Positions 17,271 to 27,773 of a stretch of DNA of 64,000 nt are shown here, one piece after another (positions within the stretch are counted from its first letter, which is position 1; every line of letters starts with the position of its first letter). The translations under genes were made by a program, and so were the position numbers. The stretch is from Arthrobacter sp. 135MFCol5.1. GTDB lineage: Bacteria > Actinomycetota > Actinomycetes > Actinomycetales > Micrococcaceae. The stretch lies in assembly GCF_000374865.1 (NCBI RefSeq), contig NZ_KB895457.1, forward strand, positions 1-64,000, read 5' to 3'. The notes under the pieces were generated by a model. That model worked only from the letters and a program-made list of their open reading frames with translations, did no database searches and had not been told where the DNA came from.

Positions 17271-18806
17271 CTATTCCTTCTCTTTGGTCATGTAATGCAT
17301 CAGTGATTCCTGGGTGGCCTCGGCGATGGGCACTTCACCGGTGACATGGCCGGCGGCGAGGGTGTAGATGCGGTCGCAGATACCCAGAAGCTCGGGAAGT
17401 TCCGAGGAAATGACGATGACGGCCTTTCCTTCGGCCGCGAGCCTGGCAATGATCGTGTAGATCTCATACTTGGCGCCGACGTCGATGCCTCGGGTGGGTT
17501 CATCAAGGATGAGGACGTCCGGGTCGGAGAACATCCACTTGCTCAGGACCACCTTCTGCTGGTTGCCGCCGGAGAGCTTCCCGGTGATGGCGGCGACGGA
17601 GGGTGCCTTGATGTTCATGCTGGTGCGGTAGCCGTTAGCTACCACGGTCTCCTGGTTTTTGTCGACGAATCCGCGCTTCGCGAGCTTGCGCAGCGATGCC
17701 AGCGAGATATTGCGCTTGATGTCCTCGATCAGGTTCAGGCCGTAGTGCTTGCGGTCCTCCGTGGCGTAGGCAATGCCGTGCCTGATCGCGTCCGAGACGG
17801 TGGACGTATTGATCTCCTCGCCGTACTTGTAAACCTTGCCTGAGGTGGCCGTGCCGTAAGTGCGGCCAAACACGCTCATGGCCAGTTCCGTCCGGCCGGC
17901 GCCCATGAGCCCGGCAAGGCCCACGACTTCGCCCTTCCTGACGTGCAGGTTGGCGTTGCTGACTACCATGCGGGCGTGGTCCTGCGGGTGGCGGACGGAC
18001 CAGTCTTCGATCCGGAGGACTTCCGCGCCGATGTTCGGCTCGCGTTCCGGGTAGAGGCTCTCAAGGTCACGGCCCACCATGCCGCGGATGATCCGCTCTT
18101 GGGTGATCTGGCCTTCATCGAGCCGAAGGGTCTCAATGGTCTTGCCATCGCGGATGATGGTGACAGCGTCTGCCACCTTGCGGATCTCGTTGAGCTTATG
18201 GCTGATGATGATGCTGGTGACGCCTTGGCCCTTCAAGTGGAGGATCAGGTCCAGCAGGTGGCCGGAGTCCTCATCGTTGAGGGCTGCCGTGGGCTCGTCC
18301 AGGATGAGCAGCTTCACTTCCTTGGACAGCGCTTTGGCGATTTCCACGAGTTGCTGCTTGCCCACGCTGATGTGCTGTACCGGGGTGACGGGGTTTTCAT
18401 CGAGTCCCACGCGGGCCAGCAGTTTTGCTGCCTCCAGGTTGGTCTTCCGCCAGTCCACCCATCCCTTGGTGGCCTGTTCGTTGCCGAGGTAGATGTTCTC
18501 GGCGATGGAAAGGTACGGGCTCAGCGCGAGTTCCTGGTGGATGATCACGATGCCCCGCTTCTCGCTGTCCGAGATGCTGGCGAAATTGCAGGGTTCGTTT
18601 TCGAACAGGATTTCCCCGTCGAACGTGTTGTGCGCGTATACGCCGGACAACACCTTCATGAGCGTTGATTTGCCGGCGCCGTTCTCACCGCAGATGGCAT
18701 GGACTTCTCCACGGTTCACATCAAGGGTGACATCCTGCAGCGCCTTCACGCCCGGGAACGTCTTTGTGATTCCTCGCATCTGAAGAATGGGTGTGTTCAT
18801 CGTCAA
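17271..18806 (-). CDS. mmsA: Multiple-monosaccharide ABC transporter ATP-binding protein
   Basis: 511-residue double-domain ATPase of CUT2 importers (GguA/XylG type). Domain 1 has Walker [10 protein letters not shown] (40-48), Q-loop in IIHQELALS and Walker [10 protein letters not shown] (about 165). Domain 2 has the degenerate A-site [10 protein letters not shown], normal for this family, then the signature LSGGNQQKV and [11 protein letters not shown]. It powers uptake of arabinose, xylose or galactose-type sugars. GGGAA lies a few nt before ATG 18806. A hairpin separates it from the binding-protein gene, probably lowering its expression relative to that protein. Confidence 0.94.
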   Translation of the reverse strand: MTMNTPILQMRGITKTFPGVKALQDVTLDVNRGEVHAICGENGAGKSTLMKVLSGVYAHNTFDGEILFENEPCNFASISDSEKRGIVIIHQELALSPYLSIAENIYLGNEQATKGWVDWRKTNLEAAKLLARVGLDENPVTPVQHISVGKQQLVEIAKALSKEVKLLILDEPTAALNDEDSGHLLDLILHLKGQGVTSIIISHKLNEIRKVADAVTIIRDGKTIETLRLDEGQITQERIIRGMVGRDLESLYPEREPNIGAEVLRIEDWSVRHPQDHARMVVSNANLHVRKGEVVGLAGLMGAGRTELAMSVFGRTYGTATSGKVYKYGEEINTSTVSDAIRHGIAYATEDRKHYGLNLIEDIKRNISLASLRKLAKRGFVDKNQETVVANGYRTSMNIKAPSVAAITGKLSGGNQQKVVLSKWMFSDPDVLILDEPTRGIDVGAKYEIYTIIARLAAEGKAVIVISSELPELLGICDRIYTLAAGHVTGEVPIAEATQESLMHYMTKEKE

Positions 18807-18860
18807 TTCCCACTGACTGGTCGAATCTTGGCCTTCCTGCTGCTGCAGGAGGTTGCGGGA

Positions 18861-18892
18861 GGGGCTGCGGCCGGACGGCCGGCCGCAGCCCC
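18861..18892 (-). terminator. Intercistronic hairpin after the binding-protein gene
   Basis: A perfect 14-bp GC stem (18861-18874 with 18879-18892, loop acgg) lies just after the stop of the sugar-binding gene, without a U-run. It probably stabilises the upstream mRNA or partly attenuates mmsAB, as often seen after binding-protein genes. Confidence 0.6.
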
Positions 18893-18899
18893 CGGCTGT

Positions 18900-20027
18900 C
18901 TACTTGACGTCGGCGTCGGTGTAGTAACCCGAGTCGATCAGTTCCTTCTTGTAGTTGTCCTTGGTGATGATCACGGACTTCAGCAGGTAAGCGGGGACAA
19001 CCTTGACCTTGTTGTTGTAGGTCGTGGTGTCATTGGTTTCCGGTTCCTGGCCCTTGAGGACGGCGTCCACCATCTTGACCGCCTGGGCGCCGAGCTGCCG
19101 GGTGTCCTTGAAGATGGTGGAGTACTGCTCGCCGGCAACGATGGACTTCACGGAGCCCTTCTCGGCATCCTGGCCCGTGACGACCGGCAGGCTTCCCTTG
19201 GCGTAGCCGCCGGTGCTGGTGAGGGCCGAGATGATGCCGATGGACAGTCCGTCATAGGGGGACAGGACGCCGTTCAGCTTGGTACCTGAGCTGTAGGCGG
19301 ACGTGAGGATATCCTCCATGCGCTTCTGCGCCACGGGTGCTTGCCAGCGGAGGATCGCGGCCTGTTCAAACTTGGTCTGGCCGCTGGGGACCTTCAGGGT
19401 GCCGGCATCCATGTACGGCTTGAGGGTGTCCATGGCGCCGGTCCAGAAGAAGTTGGCGTTGTTGTCGTCAGGGCTTCCGGCGAAGAGTTCGACGTTGAAC
19501 GGACCCTTGCCGTCCACTTTCTTGCCACTGGCGTCAAGGAGCCCCAGGCCGGTCAGCAGCGAGGTGGCCTGCTGGACGCCCACCGTGTAGTTGTCGAATG
19601 TGGTGTAGTAGTCCACGTTCGGGGTGCCGTTGATGAGGCGGTCGTACGCGATCACTTTGACGTTCTGCTCCTTGGCCTTGGCCAGGACATCGGTCAGGGT
19701 GGTGCCGTCAATGGCGGCGATGATCAGCGACTTGGCGCCTTTGGTCAGCATGTTTTCGATCTGCGAGACCTGGGTGGGGATGTCGTCATTGGCGAACTGG
19801 AGGTCTGTCTTGTAGCCAAGGTCCTTGAGCGACTTCTCGACGTTGGCGCCATCGGCAATCCAACGCTCGGATGTCTGCGTGGGCATCGAGATCCCAACCA
19901 GCGAGTCGGCGGGCTTCGCCGCGCCGCTGGATTCGGTTGCCGTGCCACGTGAGCCGCAACCGGTGGCGCCCACCGTCAGCGCGAGGACAAGGGCCACCGC
20001 GCCCACGATTTTTTTGATTCTCACCAT
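18900..20027 (-). CDS. chvE: Multiple-monosaccharide ABC transporter substrate-binding lipoprotein (ChvE type)
   Basis: 375-residue exported lipoprotein. The signal peptide ([19 protein letters not shown]) ends in a lipobox-like GATGC, with Cys near residue 24. The mature part is a type-I sugar-binding fold: [74 protein letters not shown] and [16 protein letters not shown]. These match the ChvE/MmsE family, which binds arabinose, galactose or xylose. ATG at 20027 is chosen, with AAGGAG just upstream; a GTG at 20024 would give better spacing. Divergent from araB across a region with two LacI-type operators, so its ligand is probably L-arabinose. Confidence 0.93.
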   Translation of the reverse strand: MVRIKKIVGAVALVLALTVGATGCGSRGTATESSGAAKPADSLVGISMPTQTSERWIADGANVEKSLKDLGYKTDLQFANDDIPTQVSQIENMLTKGAKSLIIAAIDGTTLTDVLAKAKEQNVKVIAYDRLINGTPNVDYYTTFDNYTVGVQQATSLLTGLGLLDASGKKVDGKGPFNVELFAGSPDDNNANFFWTGAMDTLKPYMDAGTLKVPSGQTKFEQAAILRWQAPVAQKRMEDILTSAYSSGTKLNGVLSPYDGLSIGIISALTSTGGYAKGSLPVVTGQDAEKGSVKSIVAGEQYSTIFKDTRQLGAQAVKMVDAVLKGQEPETNDTTTYNNKVKVVPAYLLKSVIITKDNYKKELIDSGYYTDADVK

Positions 20028-20121
20028 TTTCTCCTTCCGCGGCAGCACTGCCGCGAAGTGTTATTGGACGAGGCAGCAGCGATGCTCCCTGGTCCTGGCC
20101 ACATTGTTGATGTGTCGGTTC

Positions 20122-20150
20122 AATATAGACTGATTTGTGAACGCTAACAA
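20122..20150 (-). promoter_or_regulatory. Promoter of the sugar importer operon
   Basis: On the minus strand TTGTTA (20145-20150), exact 17-nt spacer, TATATT (20122-20127). The -35 lies inside the operator at 20136-20150, so repressor binding would exclude RNA polymerase. The predicted start is about 20115, leaving an untranslated leader of about 90 nt. Confidence 0.6.
20136..20150 (-). promoter_or_regulatory. AraR/LacI-type operator A
   Basis: On the minus strand TTGTTAGCGTTCACA; an exact inverted copy lies at 20201-20215. The core TGTTAGC-GTTCACA has the CG centre of LacI-family operators. It overlaps the -35 of the importer promoter. Confidence 0.75.
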
Positions 20151-20200
20151 GAGGCGGCTATCAAGTGCATGAACCTGCTTGAATTTCATTGACTTCTGCT

Positions 20201-20215
20201 TTGTTAGCGTTCACA
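20201..20215 (+). promoter_or_regulatory. AraR/LacI-type operator B
   Basis: TTGTTAGCGTTCACA, identical over 15 bp to operator A in inverted orientation; centres are 66 bp apart. TTGACT at 20189-20194 just upstream could be the araB -35, with the operator covering its poorly conserved -10. Confidence 0.75.
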
Positions 20216-20296
20216 CTTGCTGCAGCGCTTAGCTCGACCGTGACCCCTAGACAACCCCGGCAATGAGGCCCCTGCCTCCCGGGCGGAGGCAACCGA

Positions 20297-22045
20297 ATGC
20301 CAGATACATCCTTCAGTTCCAACCCTGACCTCTGCGTCGTCGGCGTGGATTACGGAACCCTTTCCGGCCGTGCCGTGGTGGTGCGTGTCCGCGACGGCAA
20401 GGAACTTGGGAGTGCGGTCCATGCGTATCCGCACGCGGTGGTCACCGACGTCCTGCCACGTGACACAGCGGGCGACGACGGCGCGCGGCTTCCCGGGGAG
20501 TGGGCGCTTCAGGTGCCCAACGACTACCGGGAGGTGCTTCGCACTGCCGTCCCGGCAGCGGTGGCCGACGCCGGGATCGACCCGGCGGCCGTCGTCGGGA
20601 TTGCCACGGACTTCACCGCCTGCACCATGGTGCCTGTCATGGCCGACGGCACCCCGCTGAACGAACTGCCGGGCTATGCCAACCGGCCGCACGCGTACGT
20701 GAAGTTGTGGCGCCACCACGCGGCGCAGGGGCAGGCCGACCGGATCAACCGGCTCGCCGCCGAACGCGGCGAGGACTGGCTTCCCAGGTATGGGGGGCTG
20801 ATTTCCTCGGAGTGGGAATTCGCCAAGGGGCTGCAGCTGCTGGAAGAGGACCCCGAAGCCTACGCCGCAATGGACCGCTGGGTGGAGGCGGCGGACTGGA
20901 TCGTCTGGCAGCTGTGCGGCAGGTATGTCCGCAATGCCTGCACGGCCGGCTACAAGGGCATCTACCAGGACGGGCGCTACCCCTCGGAGGATTTCCTGGC
21001 CGCCCTGAACCCGGAGTTCAAGGACTTCGTCAGCTCCAAACTCGAGCACACCATCGGCCGGCTGGGGGACGCCGCAGGGACCCTGACGGCGGAGGCTGCA
21101 GCCTGGACCGGGTTGCCGGAGGGCATCGCCGTGGCGGTGGGAAACGTTGACGCCCATGTGACGGCCCCGGCAGCGAAGGCGGTGGAACCGGGCCAGCTGG
21201 TGGCCATCATGGGCACCTCCACCTGCCACGTCATGAACGGCACGGAACTGCGTGAAGTGCCGGGAATGTGCGGGGCCGTTGACGGCGGCATCGTTCCCGG
21301 CCTGTGGGGCTACGAGGCGGGCCAGTCGGGCGTGGGAGACATCTTCGGCTGGTTCACGAAATACGGAGTCCCGCCCGAATACCACCAGGCGGCCGAAGCT
21401 GCCGGTCTGGGGATCCACGAATACCTCACCGAACTGGCCTCGCGGCAGGCCATCGGGGAGCACGGGCTGATAGGCCTGGACTGGCATTCCGGCAACCGGT
21501 CGGTCCTGGTGGACCACGAGCTCTCCGGCATCGTGGTGGGCCAGACGCTCGCCACCAGGCCCGAGGACACCTACCGGGCGCTTCTGGAAGCCACAGCCTT
21601 TGGAACCCGCACCATCGTGGACGCCTTCCGCGACGCCGGGGTTCCGGTCAAGGAATTCATCGTGGCCGGCGGCCTGCTCAAGAACAGGCTCCTGATGCAG
21701 ATCTACGCAGATGCCACCGGCCTGCAGCTTTCCACTATCGGCTCGGAACAGGGCCCGGCCCTGGGGTCGGCGATTCACGCCGCCGTCGCGGCCGGCCACT
21801 ATGCGGATATCCGCCAGGCTGCAGCGGCCATGGGCGCCGAACCCGGGGAGGTCTACACTCCAATCCCGGAAAACGTGGCCGCATACGAGGAACTCTTCCA
21901 GGAGTACAAAACCCTCCATGACTACTTTGGCCGGGGCAGCAACGACGTGATGCACCGGCTTAAGGCCATCCAGCGACGGGCCGCCAGTACGGTGCTGCCC
22001 GGTACCGGGTCCGCCGTCCACTCTGTCGTGGAGGTGTCCGCATGA
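20297..22045 (+). CDS. araB: Ribulokinase
   Basis: 582-residue FGGY-family kinase that phosphorylates L-ribulose to L-ribulose 5-phosphate in arabinose catabolism. Key segments: VVGVDYGTLSGRAVVV (13-28, phosphate loop), GIATDFTACTMVPV, the AGYKGIYQDGRYPSEDF substrate region, GTSTCHVMNG and AGGLLKNRLLMQIYADATG (FGGY signature 2 region, about 455-475), with the ATP-site segment GPALGSAIHAAVAAG. The length fits bacterial AraB. First gene of the araB-araD-araA-araR operon; its last codons overlap araD by 4 nt (ATGA). Confidence 0.96.
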   Translation: MPDTSFSSNPDLCVVGVDYGTLSGRAVVVRVRDGKELGSAVHAYPHAVVTDVLPRDTAGDDGARLPGEWALQVPNDYREVLRTAVPAAVADAGIDPAAVVGIATDFTACTMVPVMADGTPLNELPGYANRPHAYVKLWRHHAAQGQADRINRLAAERGEDWLPRYGGLISSEWEFAKGLQLLEEDPEAYAAMDRWVEAADWIVWQLCGRYVRNACTAGYKGIYQDGRYPSEDFLAALNPEFKDFVSSKLEHTIGRLGDAAGTLTAEAAAWTGLPEGIAVAVGNVDAHVTAPAAKAVEPGQLVAIMGTSTCHVMNGTELREVPGMCGAVDGGIVPGLWGYEAGQSGVGDIFGWFTKYGVPPEYHQAAEAAGLGIHEYLTELASRQAIGEHGLIGLDWHSGNRSVLVDHELSGIVVGQTLATRPEDTYRALLEATAFGTRTIVDAFRDAGVPVKEFIVAGGLLKNRLLMQIYADATGLQLSTIGSEQGPALGSAIHAAVAAGHYADIRQAAAAMGAEPGEVYTPIPENVAAYEELFQEYKTLHDYFGRGSNDVMHRLKAIQRRAASTVLPGTGSAVHSVVEVSA

Positions 22046-22770
22046 GCGTCCGGCAGGGAACCGAAGCCGCAATCCTGGAAACCATCGCCCGGATCCGGGA
22101 AGACGTATGCGCCCTGCACGCAGAGCTAACCCGCTATGAACTGGTGGTGTGGACTGCGGGCAACGTCTCGGCCCGGGTGCCCGGCACCGACCTGATGGTC
22201 ATCAAGCCGTCCGGCGTCAGCTACCAGGACCTGACCCCGGAGCAAATGGTCGTGACCGACCTGCACGGCACGCCGGTGAGGGGCACCAATGTGGGTGGCG
22301 GCGGCACGGTCGATTGGGGCAACCCGGCCCTGTCGCCGTCCTCGGATACTGCCGCGCACGCCTATGTGTACCGGCACATGCCCGAGGTGGGCGGGGTGGT
22401 GCACACGCACTCGACGTATGCCACCGCGTGGGCTGCGCGGGGTGAGGCCATCCCCTGTGTGCTCACCATGATGGGGGATGAGTTCGGCGGTTCCATCCCG
22501 GTGGGCCCGTTCGCGCTGATCGGCGACGATTCGATCGGCCACGGCATTGTGGAGACGCTGAAAAACTCGAACTCACCGGCGGTCCTGATGCAGAACCACG
22601 GCCCCTTCACCATCGGCAAGGACGCCCGTTCCGCCGTGAAGGCCGCCGTGATGTGCGAGGAAGTGGCCCGCACTGTCCATATCTCGCGGCAGCTCGGTGA
22701 ACCCCTCCCGATCGACGCAGGCCATATCGACTCGCTCTACGCCCGCTACCAGAACGTCTACGGGCAGTAA
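22042..22770 (+). CDS. araD: L-ribulose-5-phosphate 4-epimerase
   Basis: 242-residue class II aldolase/epimerase converting L-ribulose 5-phosphate to D-xylulose 5-phosphate, which enters the pentose phosphate pathway. Visible features: [25 protein letters not shown], the zinc-binding [14 protein letters not shown], and [19 protein letters not shown] with the third His. The ATG overlaps the araB stop as ATGA, so translation is coupled. Confidence 0.95.
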   Translation: MSVRQGTEAAILETIARIREDVCALHAELTRYELVVWTAGNVSARVPGTDLMVIKPSGVSYQDLTPEQMVVTDLHGTPVRGTNVGGGGTVDWGNPALSPSSDTAAHAYVYRHMPEVGGVVHTHSTYATAWAARGEAIPCVLTMMGDEFGGSIPVGPFALIGDDSIGHGIVETLKNSNSPAVLMQNHGPFTIGKDARSAVKAAVMCEEVARTVHISRQLGEPLPIDAGHIDSLYARYQNVYGQ

Positions 22771-22796
22771 TCCCCAAACCTTTAACAGGAGTACGC

Positions 22797-24317
22797 ATGA
22801 ACACCGCAGCAAACACCAGCCTGGACGGCTACGAGGTCTGGTTCCTCACCGGCAGCCAGCACCTGTACGGGGAGGAAGTCCTCAAACAGGTGGCCGCCCA
22901 GTCCCAGGAGATCGCGAACCAGCTGAACGCCAGTTCCGCGGTCCCGGTGCGGATCGTCTGGAAGCCGGTCCTGACCGATTCGGATGCCATCCGCCGGACC
23001 GCGCTGGAAGCGAACGCCGATGACTCAGTCATCGGCGTGACGGCTTGGATGCACACCTTCAGCCCTGCCAAGATGTGGATCTCCGGCCTGGACCTGCTGC
23101 GCAAGCCACTGCTGCACCTGCACACCCAGGCCAACCGCGACCTGCCCTGGGCGGACATCGACTTCGACTTCATGAACCTGAACCAAGCCGCGCACGGGGA
23201 CCGGGAGTTCGGGTACATCCAGTCCCGCCTCGGCATCGCCCGGAAGACCGTCGTCGGGCACGTCTCCAACCCCGAGGTCGCCCGCCAAGTGGGTTCCTGG
23301 CAGCGCGCGGCCGCCGGCTGGGCCGCCGTCCGCACCCTGAAGCTCACCCGCTTCGGCGACAACATGCGCAACGTCGCCGTCACCGAAGGTGACAAGACCG
23401 AGGCCGAGCTGCGCTTCGGCGTCGCGGTGAACACGTGGTCCGTCAACGAGCTCGCGGACGCCGTGCACGGCGCGGCGGAGGCCGACGTCGACGCCCTGGT
23501 GGCCGAGTACGAGGACCTGTACGACGTGGTGCCGGAGCTCCGCGCAGGCGCGGCCAGGCATGAATCGCTGCGGTACGGCGCCCGGATCGAACTGGGCCTG
23601 CGCAGCTTCCTCGAAGCCAATGGCTCCGCCGCGTTTACCACCTCCTTCGAAGACCTGGGGTCCCTCCGCCAACTGCCCGGCCTCGCGGTCCAGCGGCTCA
23701 TGGCCGCCGGGTACGGCTTTGGCGCCGAAGGGGACTGGAAGACCGCCATCCTGGTGCGCGCCGCGAAGGTGATGGGTGCCGGCCTGCCCGGCGGCGCCTC
23801 CCTGATGGAGGACTACACGTACCACCTGGAACCGGGCGCGGAGAAGATCCTGGGCGCCCACATGCTGGAGGTCTGCCCCTCGCTCACGGCGTCGAAGCCG
23901 CGCCTGGAAATCCACCCGCTGGGCATCGGCGGCAAAGAGGACCCGGTCCGGCTGGTGTTCGACGCCGATGCCTCCCCGGGCGTCGTCGTCGCCCTGTCCG
24001 ACATGCGCGACCGCTTCCGCCTGGTGGCCAACGCCGTCGACGTGGTTCCCCTGGACCAGCCGCTGCCCAACCTCCCCGTGGCCCGCGCGCTCTGGCAGCC
24101 GAAGCCGGACTTCGCCACGTCCGCCGCCGCCTGGCTCACGGCCGGCGCCGCCCACCACACCGTGCTCTCCACCCAGGTGGGCATGGAGGTGTTCGAGGAC
24201 TTCGCCGAGATCGCCAAGACCGAACTCCTGACCATCGACGAGGGCACCACCATCCGCCAGTTCAAGAAGGACCTGAACTGGAACGCCGCCTACTACAAAC
24301 TCGCCGGCGGGATCTGA
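22797..24317 (+). CDS. araA: L-arabinose isomerase
   Basis: 506-residue isomerase converting L-arabinose to L-ribulose. Family segments include [82 protein letters not shown] and [20 protein letters not shown], containing the metal-binding Glu/His residues of the AraA fold. Site CAGGAG lies 6 nt before the ATG. Third gene of the ara operon, with 26 bp after araD and 4 bp before the regulator. Confidence 0.97.
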   Translation: MNTAANTSLDGYEVWFLTGSQHLYGEEVLKQVAAQSQEIANQLNASSAVPVRIVWKPVLTDSDAIRRTALEANADDSVIGVTAWMHTFSPAKMWISGLDLLRKPLLHLHTQANRDLPWADIDFDFMNLNQAAHGDREFGYIQSRLGIARKTVVGHVSNPEVARQVGSWQRAAAGWAAVRTLKLTRFGDNMRNVAVTEGDKTEAELRFGVAVNTWSVNELADAVHGAAEADVDALVAEYEDLYDVVPELRAGAARHESLRYGARIELGLRSFLEANGSAAFTTSFEDLGSLRQLPGLAVQRLMAAGYGFGAEGDWKTAILVRAAKVMGAGLPGGASLMEDYTYHLEPGAEKILGAHMLEVCPSLTASKPRLEIHPLGIGGKEDPVRLVFDADASPGVVVALSDMRDRFRLVANAVDVVPLDQPLPNLPVARALWQPKPDFATSAAAWLTAGAAHHTVLSTQVGMEVFEDFAEIAKTELLTIDEGTTIRQFKKDLNWNAAYYKLAGGI

Positions 24318-24321
24318 TTCC

Positions 24322-25344
24322 GTGGCGCAGCCCGGCTACCGGCCCCGGCGGCGGCTGCCAAGGCTTGAGGACGTGGCGGGGCTGGCAGGGGTCTCGCACC
24401 AAACCGTCTCGCGGGTGGTCAACAAGCACACCAACGTCAGCAAGGAGACCCGGCACAAGGTGGAAGCGGCGATTGCCGAACTCGGCTACCGCCGCAATAC
24501 AGCAGCACGCAGCCTGGTCACCCGGCGCTCGCAGACCATCGGCGTCCTGGGCAGCGAGTTGTCGCAGTACGGCCCGGCCAACACCTTGCTGGGAGTTGAA
24601 CGGGCCGCGCGGGACGCGGGATATTTTGTCAGCGTCGCTGCGCTGCGGGAAGTCACCAGGGACACGATCCTGGACGCGGTGAGGCACTTCCTGGACCAAG
24701 CGGTGGACGGGATAGTCGTGATTGTTCCGCACCTGGCCACGTTGGCGGCCTTGGCGGAACTCGCTATCGGAGTGCCGGTAGTGGCCGTGGGGTCCGACGG
24801 GAATGACGCCGTTGGCGGTGTCCGGGTGGACCAGCGCAAGGGAGCCGAACTGGCCGTCCGGCACCTCATAGCGCAGGGCCACCGCCGGATCGGGCATGTC
24901 GCCGGGCCACAGGACTGGATTGACGCCGTGGCGCGGTCCGACGGCTGGCGTTCCGCCCTGGAAGCCGCCGGGCTCGAGGCGGATCTCCTGGTCGAGGGAG
25001 ACTGGAGTGCGGGCAGCGGCTACGCCATTGGCCGTCGGCTGGCTGCTGACCGGCGCGCCACGGCCCTCTTCGTGGGCAACGACCAGATGGCATTGGGGAT
25101 CCTGCGCGCCCTGAACGAAGCAGGCTTGGAGGTGCCGACGGACGTTTCCTTGGTGGGCTTCGACGACCAGCCCGAATCGGCATACTTCAGCCCTCCGCTG
25201 ACCGTTGTCCGGCAGGACTTCGAAGAACTGGGCCAGCGCTGCATGGACATGATGCTCGGGGTACTCGGCGGTGCGGAAGGGCCCAGGACGCTGGTGGTGG
25301 AACCTGAGCTCATCCTGCGCAGCAGCACGGCCCCGCCCTGCTGA
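24322..25344 (+). CDS. araR: LacI-family regulator of the arabinose locus
   Basis: 340-residue LacI/GalR regulator. HTH at residues about 13-35 (PRLEDVAGLAGVSHQTVSRV), hinge YRRNTAARSLVTRRS, then a sensor domain with IGVLGSELSQYGP, GHRRIGHVAGPQDWIDA, ALFVGNDQMALGILRALNE, VSLVGFDDQPES and the closing PPLTVVRQDFEELGQRCMDMML. GTG start 4 bp after the araA stop, so it is the last gene of the ara operon and probably the repressor of both ara and mms promoters via the operators at 20136 and 20201. This is a LacI-type AraR, not the AraC type of enterics nor the GntR-LacI hybrid of Bacillus. Confidence 0.9.
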   Translation: MAQPGYRPRRRLPRLEDVAGLAGVSHQTVSRVVNKHTNVSKETRHKVEAAIAELGYRRNTAARSLVTRRSQTIGVLGSELSQYGPANTLLGVERAARDAGYFVSVAALREVTRDTILDAVRHFLDQAVDGIVVIVPHLATLAALAELAIGVPVVAVGSDGNDAVGGVRVDQRKGAELAVRHLIAQGHRRIGHVAGPQDWIDAVARSDGWRSALEAAGLEADLLVEGDWSAGSGYAIGRRLAADRRATALFVGNDQMALGILRALNEAGLEVPTDVSLVGFDDQPESAYFSPPLTVVRQDFEELGQRCMDMMLGVLGGAEGPRTLVVEPELILRSSTAPPC

Positions 25345-25425
25345 AGCAGCAGGAAGGCGCCGGAATTAATCCGGGGGAGACCGCCGCGAAACGTGGCCAC
25401 AACAATTGCTGCGTAGGTTTCAGGC

Positions 25426-25617
25426 ATGACGGCTACCTTGCTCACCCGGCTCCGCGACTGGGCCATTGCTACCTTTACCTGCGAATCAGAGTCCGAGGCC
25501 GCCGGCGCCATGGCCGATGCCACCCGGTGGGGGTGGCTTCCCGCCTTGAGTGGAGTCTCCGTCGGCGCCGACCATGCCCGCTCCGAACACCTGGGAAGGG
25601 TGTCCGGCCGCAACTGA
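25426..25617 (+). CDS. Small hypothetical protein
   Basis: 63-residue frame with ATG at 25426 and a weak AGG upstream, ending 104 bp before the DUF4193 gene. The protein (MTATLLTRLRDWAIATF...) shows no known domain, no signal peptide and no clear membrane helix. It is reported because it fills an otherwise empty 377-bp gap; it could equally be chance coding in GC-rich DNA. Confidence 0.3.
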   Translation: MTATLLTRLRDWAIATFTCESESEAAGAMADATRWGWLPALSGVSVGADHARSEHLGRVSGRN

Positions 25618-25721
25618 ATGTCTGCTTGGCCACACTATTGCGCCGGGGCCCGGATGATGCCCTAAACTGCTTCACTGAGGTGCCTGAATGGCGCTGTGCA
25701 GCAACGAAAGTGAACATGCTA

Positions 25722-26024
25722 ATGGCTACCGATTACGATGCTCCACGCAAGCAGGAAGAGGAGTCTCCCGCTGACTCCCTGGAGGCCCTCCAGGCGTCCC
25801 GGAGCGGCAACGCGCAGACCGCAGTCATCGATGTCGACGAGAATGACACCGCTGAAGGCATCGACCTCCCCGGCGCCGATCTGTCCAACGAGGAACTCAC
25901 CGTCATTGTGGTTCCCGAGCAGTCCGACGAGTTCACCTGCTCGTCCTGCTTCCTGGTCCGCCACCGGTCACAGGTGGCCCGCGAAAAGGACGGCCTGAAG
26001 TACTGCCGCGACTGCGAAGGCTGA
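25722..26024 (+). CDS. DUF4193 zinc-ribbon-like protein
   Basis: 100-residue acidic protein of the actinobacterial DUF4193 family. Two CxxC pairs near the C-terminus, CSSC (73-76) and CRDC (95-98), would form a zinc ribbon. The N-terminal half is rich in Asp/Glu and probably disordered. It resembles small RNA-polymerase-associated or regulatory zinc proteins, but no function is established. ATG 25722 is preferred (GAAAGTGA upstream); an ATG at 25716 would add two residues. It stands alone and ends before a strong terminator. Confidence 0.85.
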   Translation: MATDYDAPRKQEEESPADSLEALQASRSGNAQTAVIDVDENDTAEGIDLPGADLSNEELTVIVVPEQSDEFTCSSCFLVRHRSQVAREKDGLKYCRDCEG

Positions 26025-26124
26025 GCCCCACCCGTTCTTCCCGGCGCCGGTTGCCCCTCCGGGGCGGCCGGCGCTGCTGTGTCTCCGGCCGCCGTCGTTA
26101 CCAAAATACCCCTCCGTGACAACG

Positions 26125-26164
26125 GAAAAGGTGCCGTGCCCGGTTGGGGGCACGGCACCTTTTC
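26125..26164. terminator. Bidirectional terminator (DUF4193 / APC permease)
   Basis: A perfect 17-bp stem with AAAA/TTTT flanks (26125-26141 with 26148-26164, loop ggttgg). It lies between convergent genes and has a T-run in both directions. Confidence 0.9.
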
Positions 26165-26178
26165 GTGAACGCTTCGCC

Positions 26179-27735
26179 CTATTCCGGGACTACCAGGGCG
26201 GGCGTATCCTTCTTGAGCGTTTCGCCGCGGAAGAAGCCCGGGTGCGTGCGGGACATGACCAGCATGACGACGGCGCCCAGGGCCAGGATGCCTACGCCCA
26301 GGATGAACACCAGGCCCACGCCGAAGACCTCGGAACCGCTGCCGAACTCGGGCGCCAGGCTGTCCACGGCGGTCTGGACGAAGACCACGAACAACCCCAC
26401 GCCGCCCACCACCGGGCAGACCAGCCTGAACACGAAGTGGCGCACGCTGTTGAACAGGCTGTGCCGGAAATACCAGGTGCAGGCCAGTGCGGTGAGGCCG
26501 TAGTAGAAGCAGATCATCAGGCCCAGCGCCAGGATGGTGTCGTTCAGGACGTTGTCGCTGACCACATGCATCACCGCGTAGAACCCGGCGGAGACGACGC
26601 CGGCCGCAATGGTGGCGAAGCCCGGCGTTGCGAACTTCCGGCTGATCCGGCTGAAGGGTTCCGGCAGGGCGCCGTAGTGGGCCATCGCCAGCAGGCTGCG
26701 GGACGGTGACATGAACGTGGACTGCAGGGAAGCGGCCGAGCTGGAGAGCACCGCCAGGGACATCAGGATGGCGAACGGGCCCATGATGGGAGAGGCCAGC
26801 GCCGTGAAGATGTTCTCGTGGTTCTCGGCGTTGTTCAAGCCGTTGCCGGTATCTCCCACGCCGGCGAACATCATGGTGGCGATGCTGACCAGGAGGTAGA
26901 TGGCCAGGACGATGACCGCGGTGAGGGTGCCTGCCACGCCGGCGGTCTTTTTGCCGTTGGCGGTTTCCTCATTGACCGTCAGGCAGACGTCCCAGCCCCA
27001 GTACACGAAGATCGACAGGGAGATGCCGGCGGCAACCTGGCCGAAGGTCTCGATTTTGGTGACGTCGAACCAGTCCCAGCTGAACGGGATGGCGGTCTCC
27101 GAGGTGGACCAGTTGGCGAATGCCATGGCGACGAAGAGGCCCAGCACCAGCAGCTGGAATCCCACCAGGCTGTACTGCACCATTTTGGTGGTGTGCATGC
27201 CGCGGTAGCTGACCCAGACGGCCAGTGCCACGAATACGAAGCACGTGACGACGTTGAGCGCCTTGTTGTCCGCCAGGTCTGCCAGCTCGGCGGAGCCTGT
27301 GACCTGGGACAGGAAGAGATAGAAGAAGTCGACGGCGACGCCGGCCAGGTTGGACAGCACGATGATGTTGGCGGCCAGCAGGCCCCAGCCACCCATCCAG
27401 CCGATCCAGGGGCCGAACGCTTTGGTGACCCAGGTAAAGGTGGTGCCGCTGTCCGGGGAATCGGCGTTGAGTTCCCGGTAGGCGAGCGAGACCAGGATCA
27501 TGGGGATGAAACCGATCAGGAAGATGACTGGCAGTTGGAGCCCGGCTTCGTTGACGGTGGGTCCAAGCGCGCTGGTAAGCGTGTAGGCGGGGGCAATGGT
27601 TGAAATGCCCAGGACGACGACGGCCAGCAGGCCGAGCTGCCCGCCCTTGAGTCCCTTGGCGCTGACGCCGCCCGTGGACGGTGCGTGGGCGTGGGGGCCG
27701 GATTTGGAGGTACTGGTGCGGATTGTCTCTGTCAT
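26179..27735 (-). CDS. APC-family amino acid/polyamine permease
   Basis: 518-residue inner-membrane transporter of the amino acid-polyamine-organocation superfamily. The first helix motif GLLAVVVLGISTIAPAYTLT, the FTWVTKAFGPWIGWMGGWG segment (TM3 region), VYWGWDVCLTVNEET and a 12-14 TM profile support this. The N-terminal 30 residues are polar with a His-containing low-complexity tail. The substrate (an amino acid, polyamine or similar) cannot be told. Divergent from dps; two dyads of form ATATGAA-N5-TTC lie upstream and imply a dedicated regulator, not encoded next door. Confidence 0.88.
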   Translation of the reverse strand: MTETIRTSTSKSGPHAHAPSTGGVSAKGLKGGQLGLLAVVVLGISTIAPAYTLTSALGPTVNEAGLQLPVIFLIGFIPMILVSLAYRELNADSPDSGTTFTWVTKAFGPWIGWMGGWGLLAANIIVLSNLAGVAVDFFYLFLSQVTGSAELADLADNKALNVVTCFVFVALAVWVSYRGMHTTKMVQYSLVGFQLLVLGLFVAMAFANWSTSETAIPFSWDWFDVTKIETFGQVAAGISLSIFVYWGWDVCLTVNEETANGKKTAGVAGTLTAVIVLAIYLLVSIATMMFAGVGDTGNGLNNAENHENIFTALASPIMGPFAILMSLAVLSSSAASLQSTFMSPSRSLLAMAHYGALPEPFSRISRKFATPGFATIAAGVVSAGFYAVMHVVSDNVLNDTILALGLMICFYYGLTALACTWYFRHSLFNSVRHFVFRLVCPVVGGVGLFVVFVQTAVDSLAPEFGSGSEVFGVGLVFILGVGILALGAVVMLVMSRTHPGFFRGETLKKDTPALVVPE

Positions 27736-27773
27736 GGCACCACTTTCTGAAAGGCTGTGAGACGGAGGTCACT

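Noticed and set aside
20204..22072. 622-residue open frame antisense to araB
   Set aside because: Codon-bias shadow of araB; its protein has no recognisable domain and no ribosome site.
25337..25375. Hairpins after the araR gene as terminator
   Set aside because: Only short stems (7 bp CCTGCTG/CAGCAGG and a 5-bp one) without a U-run; not strong enough to call.
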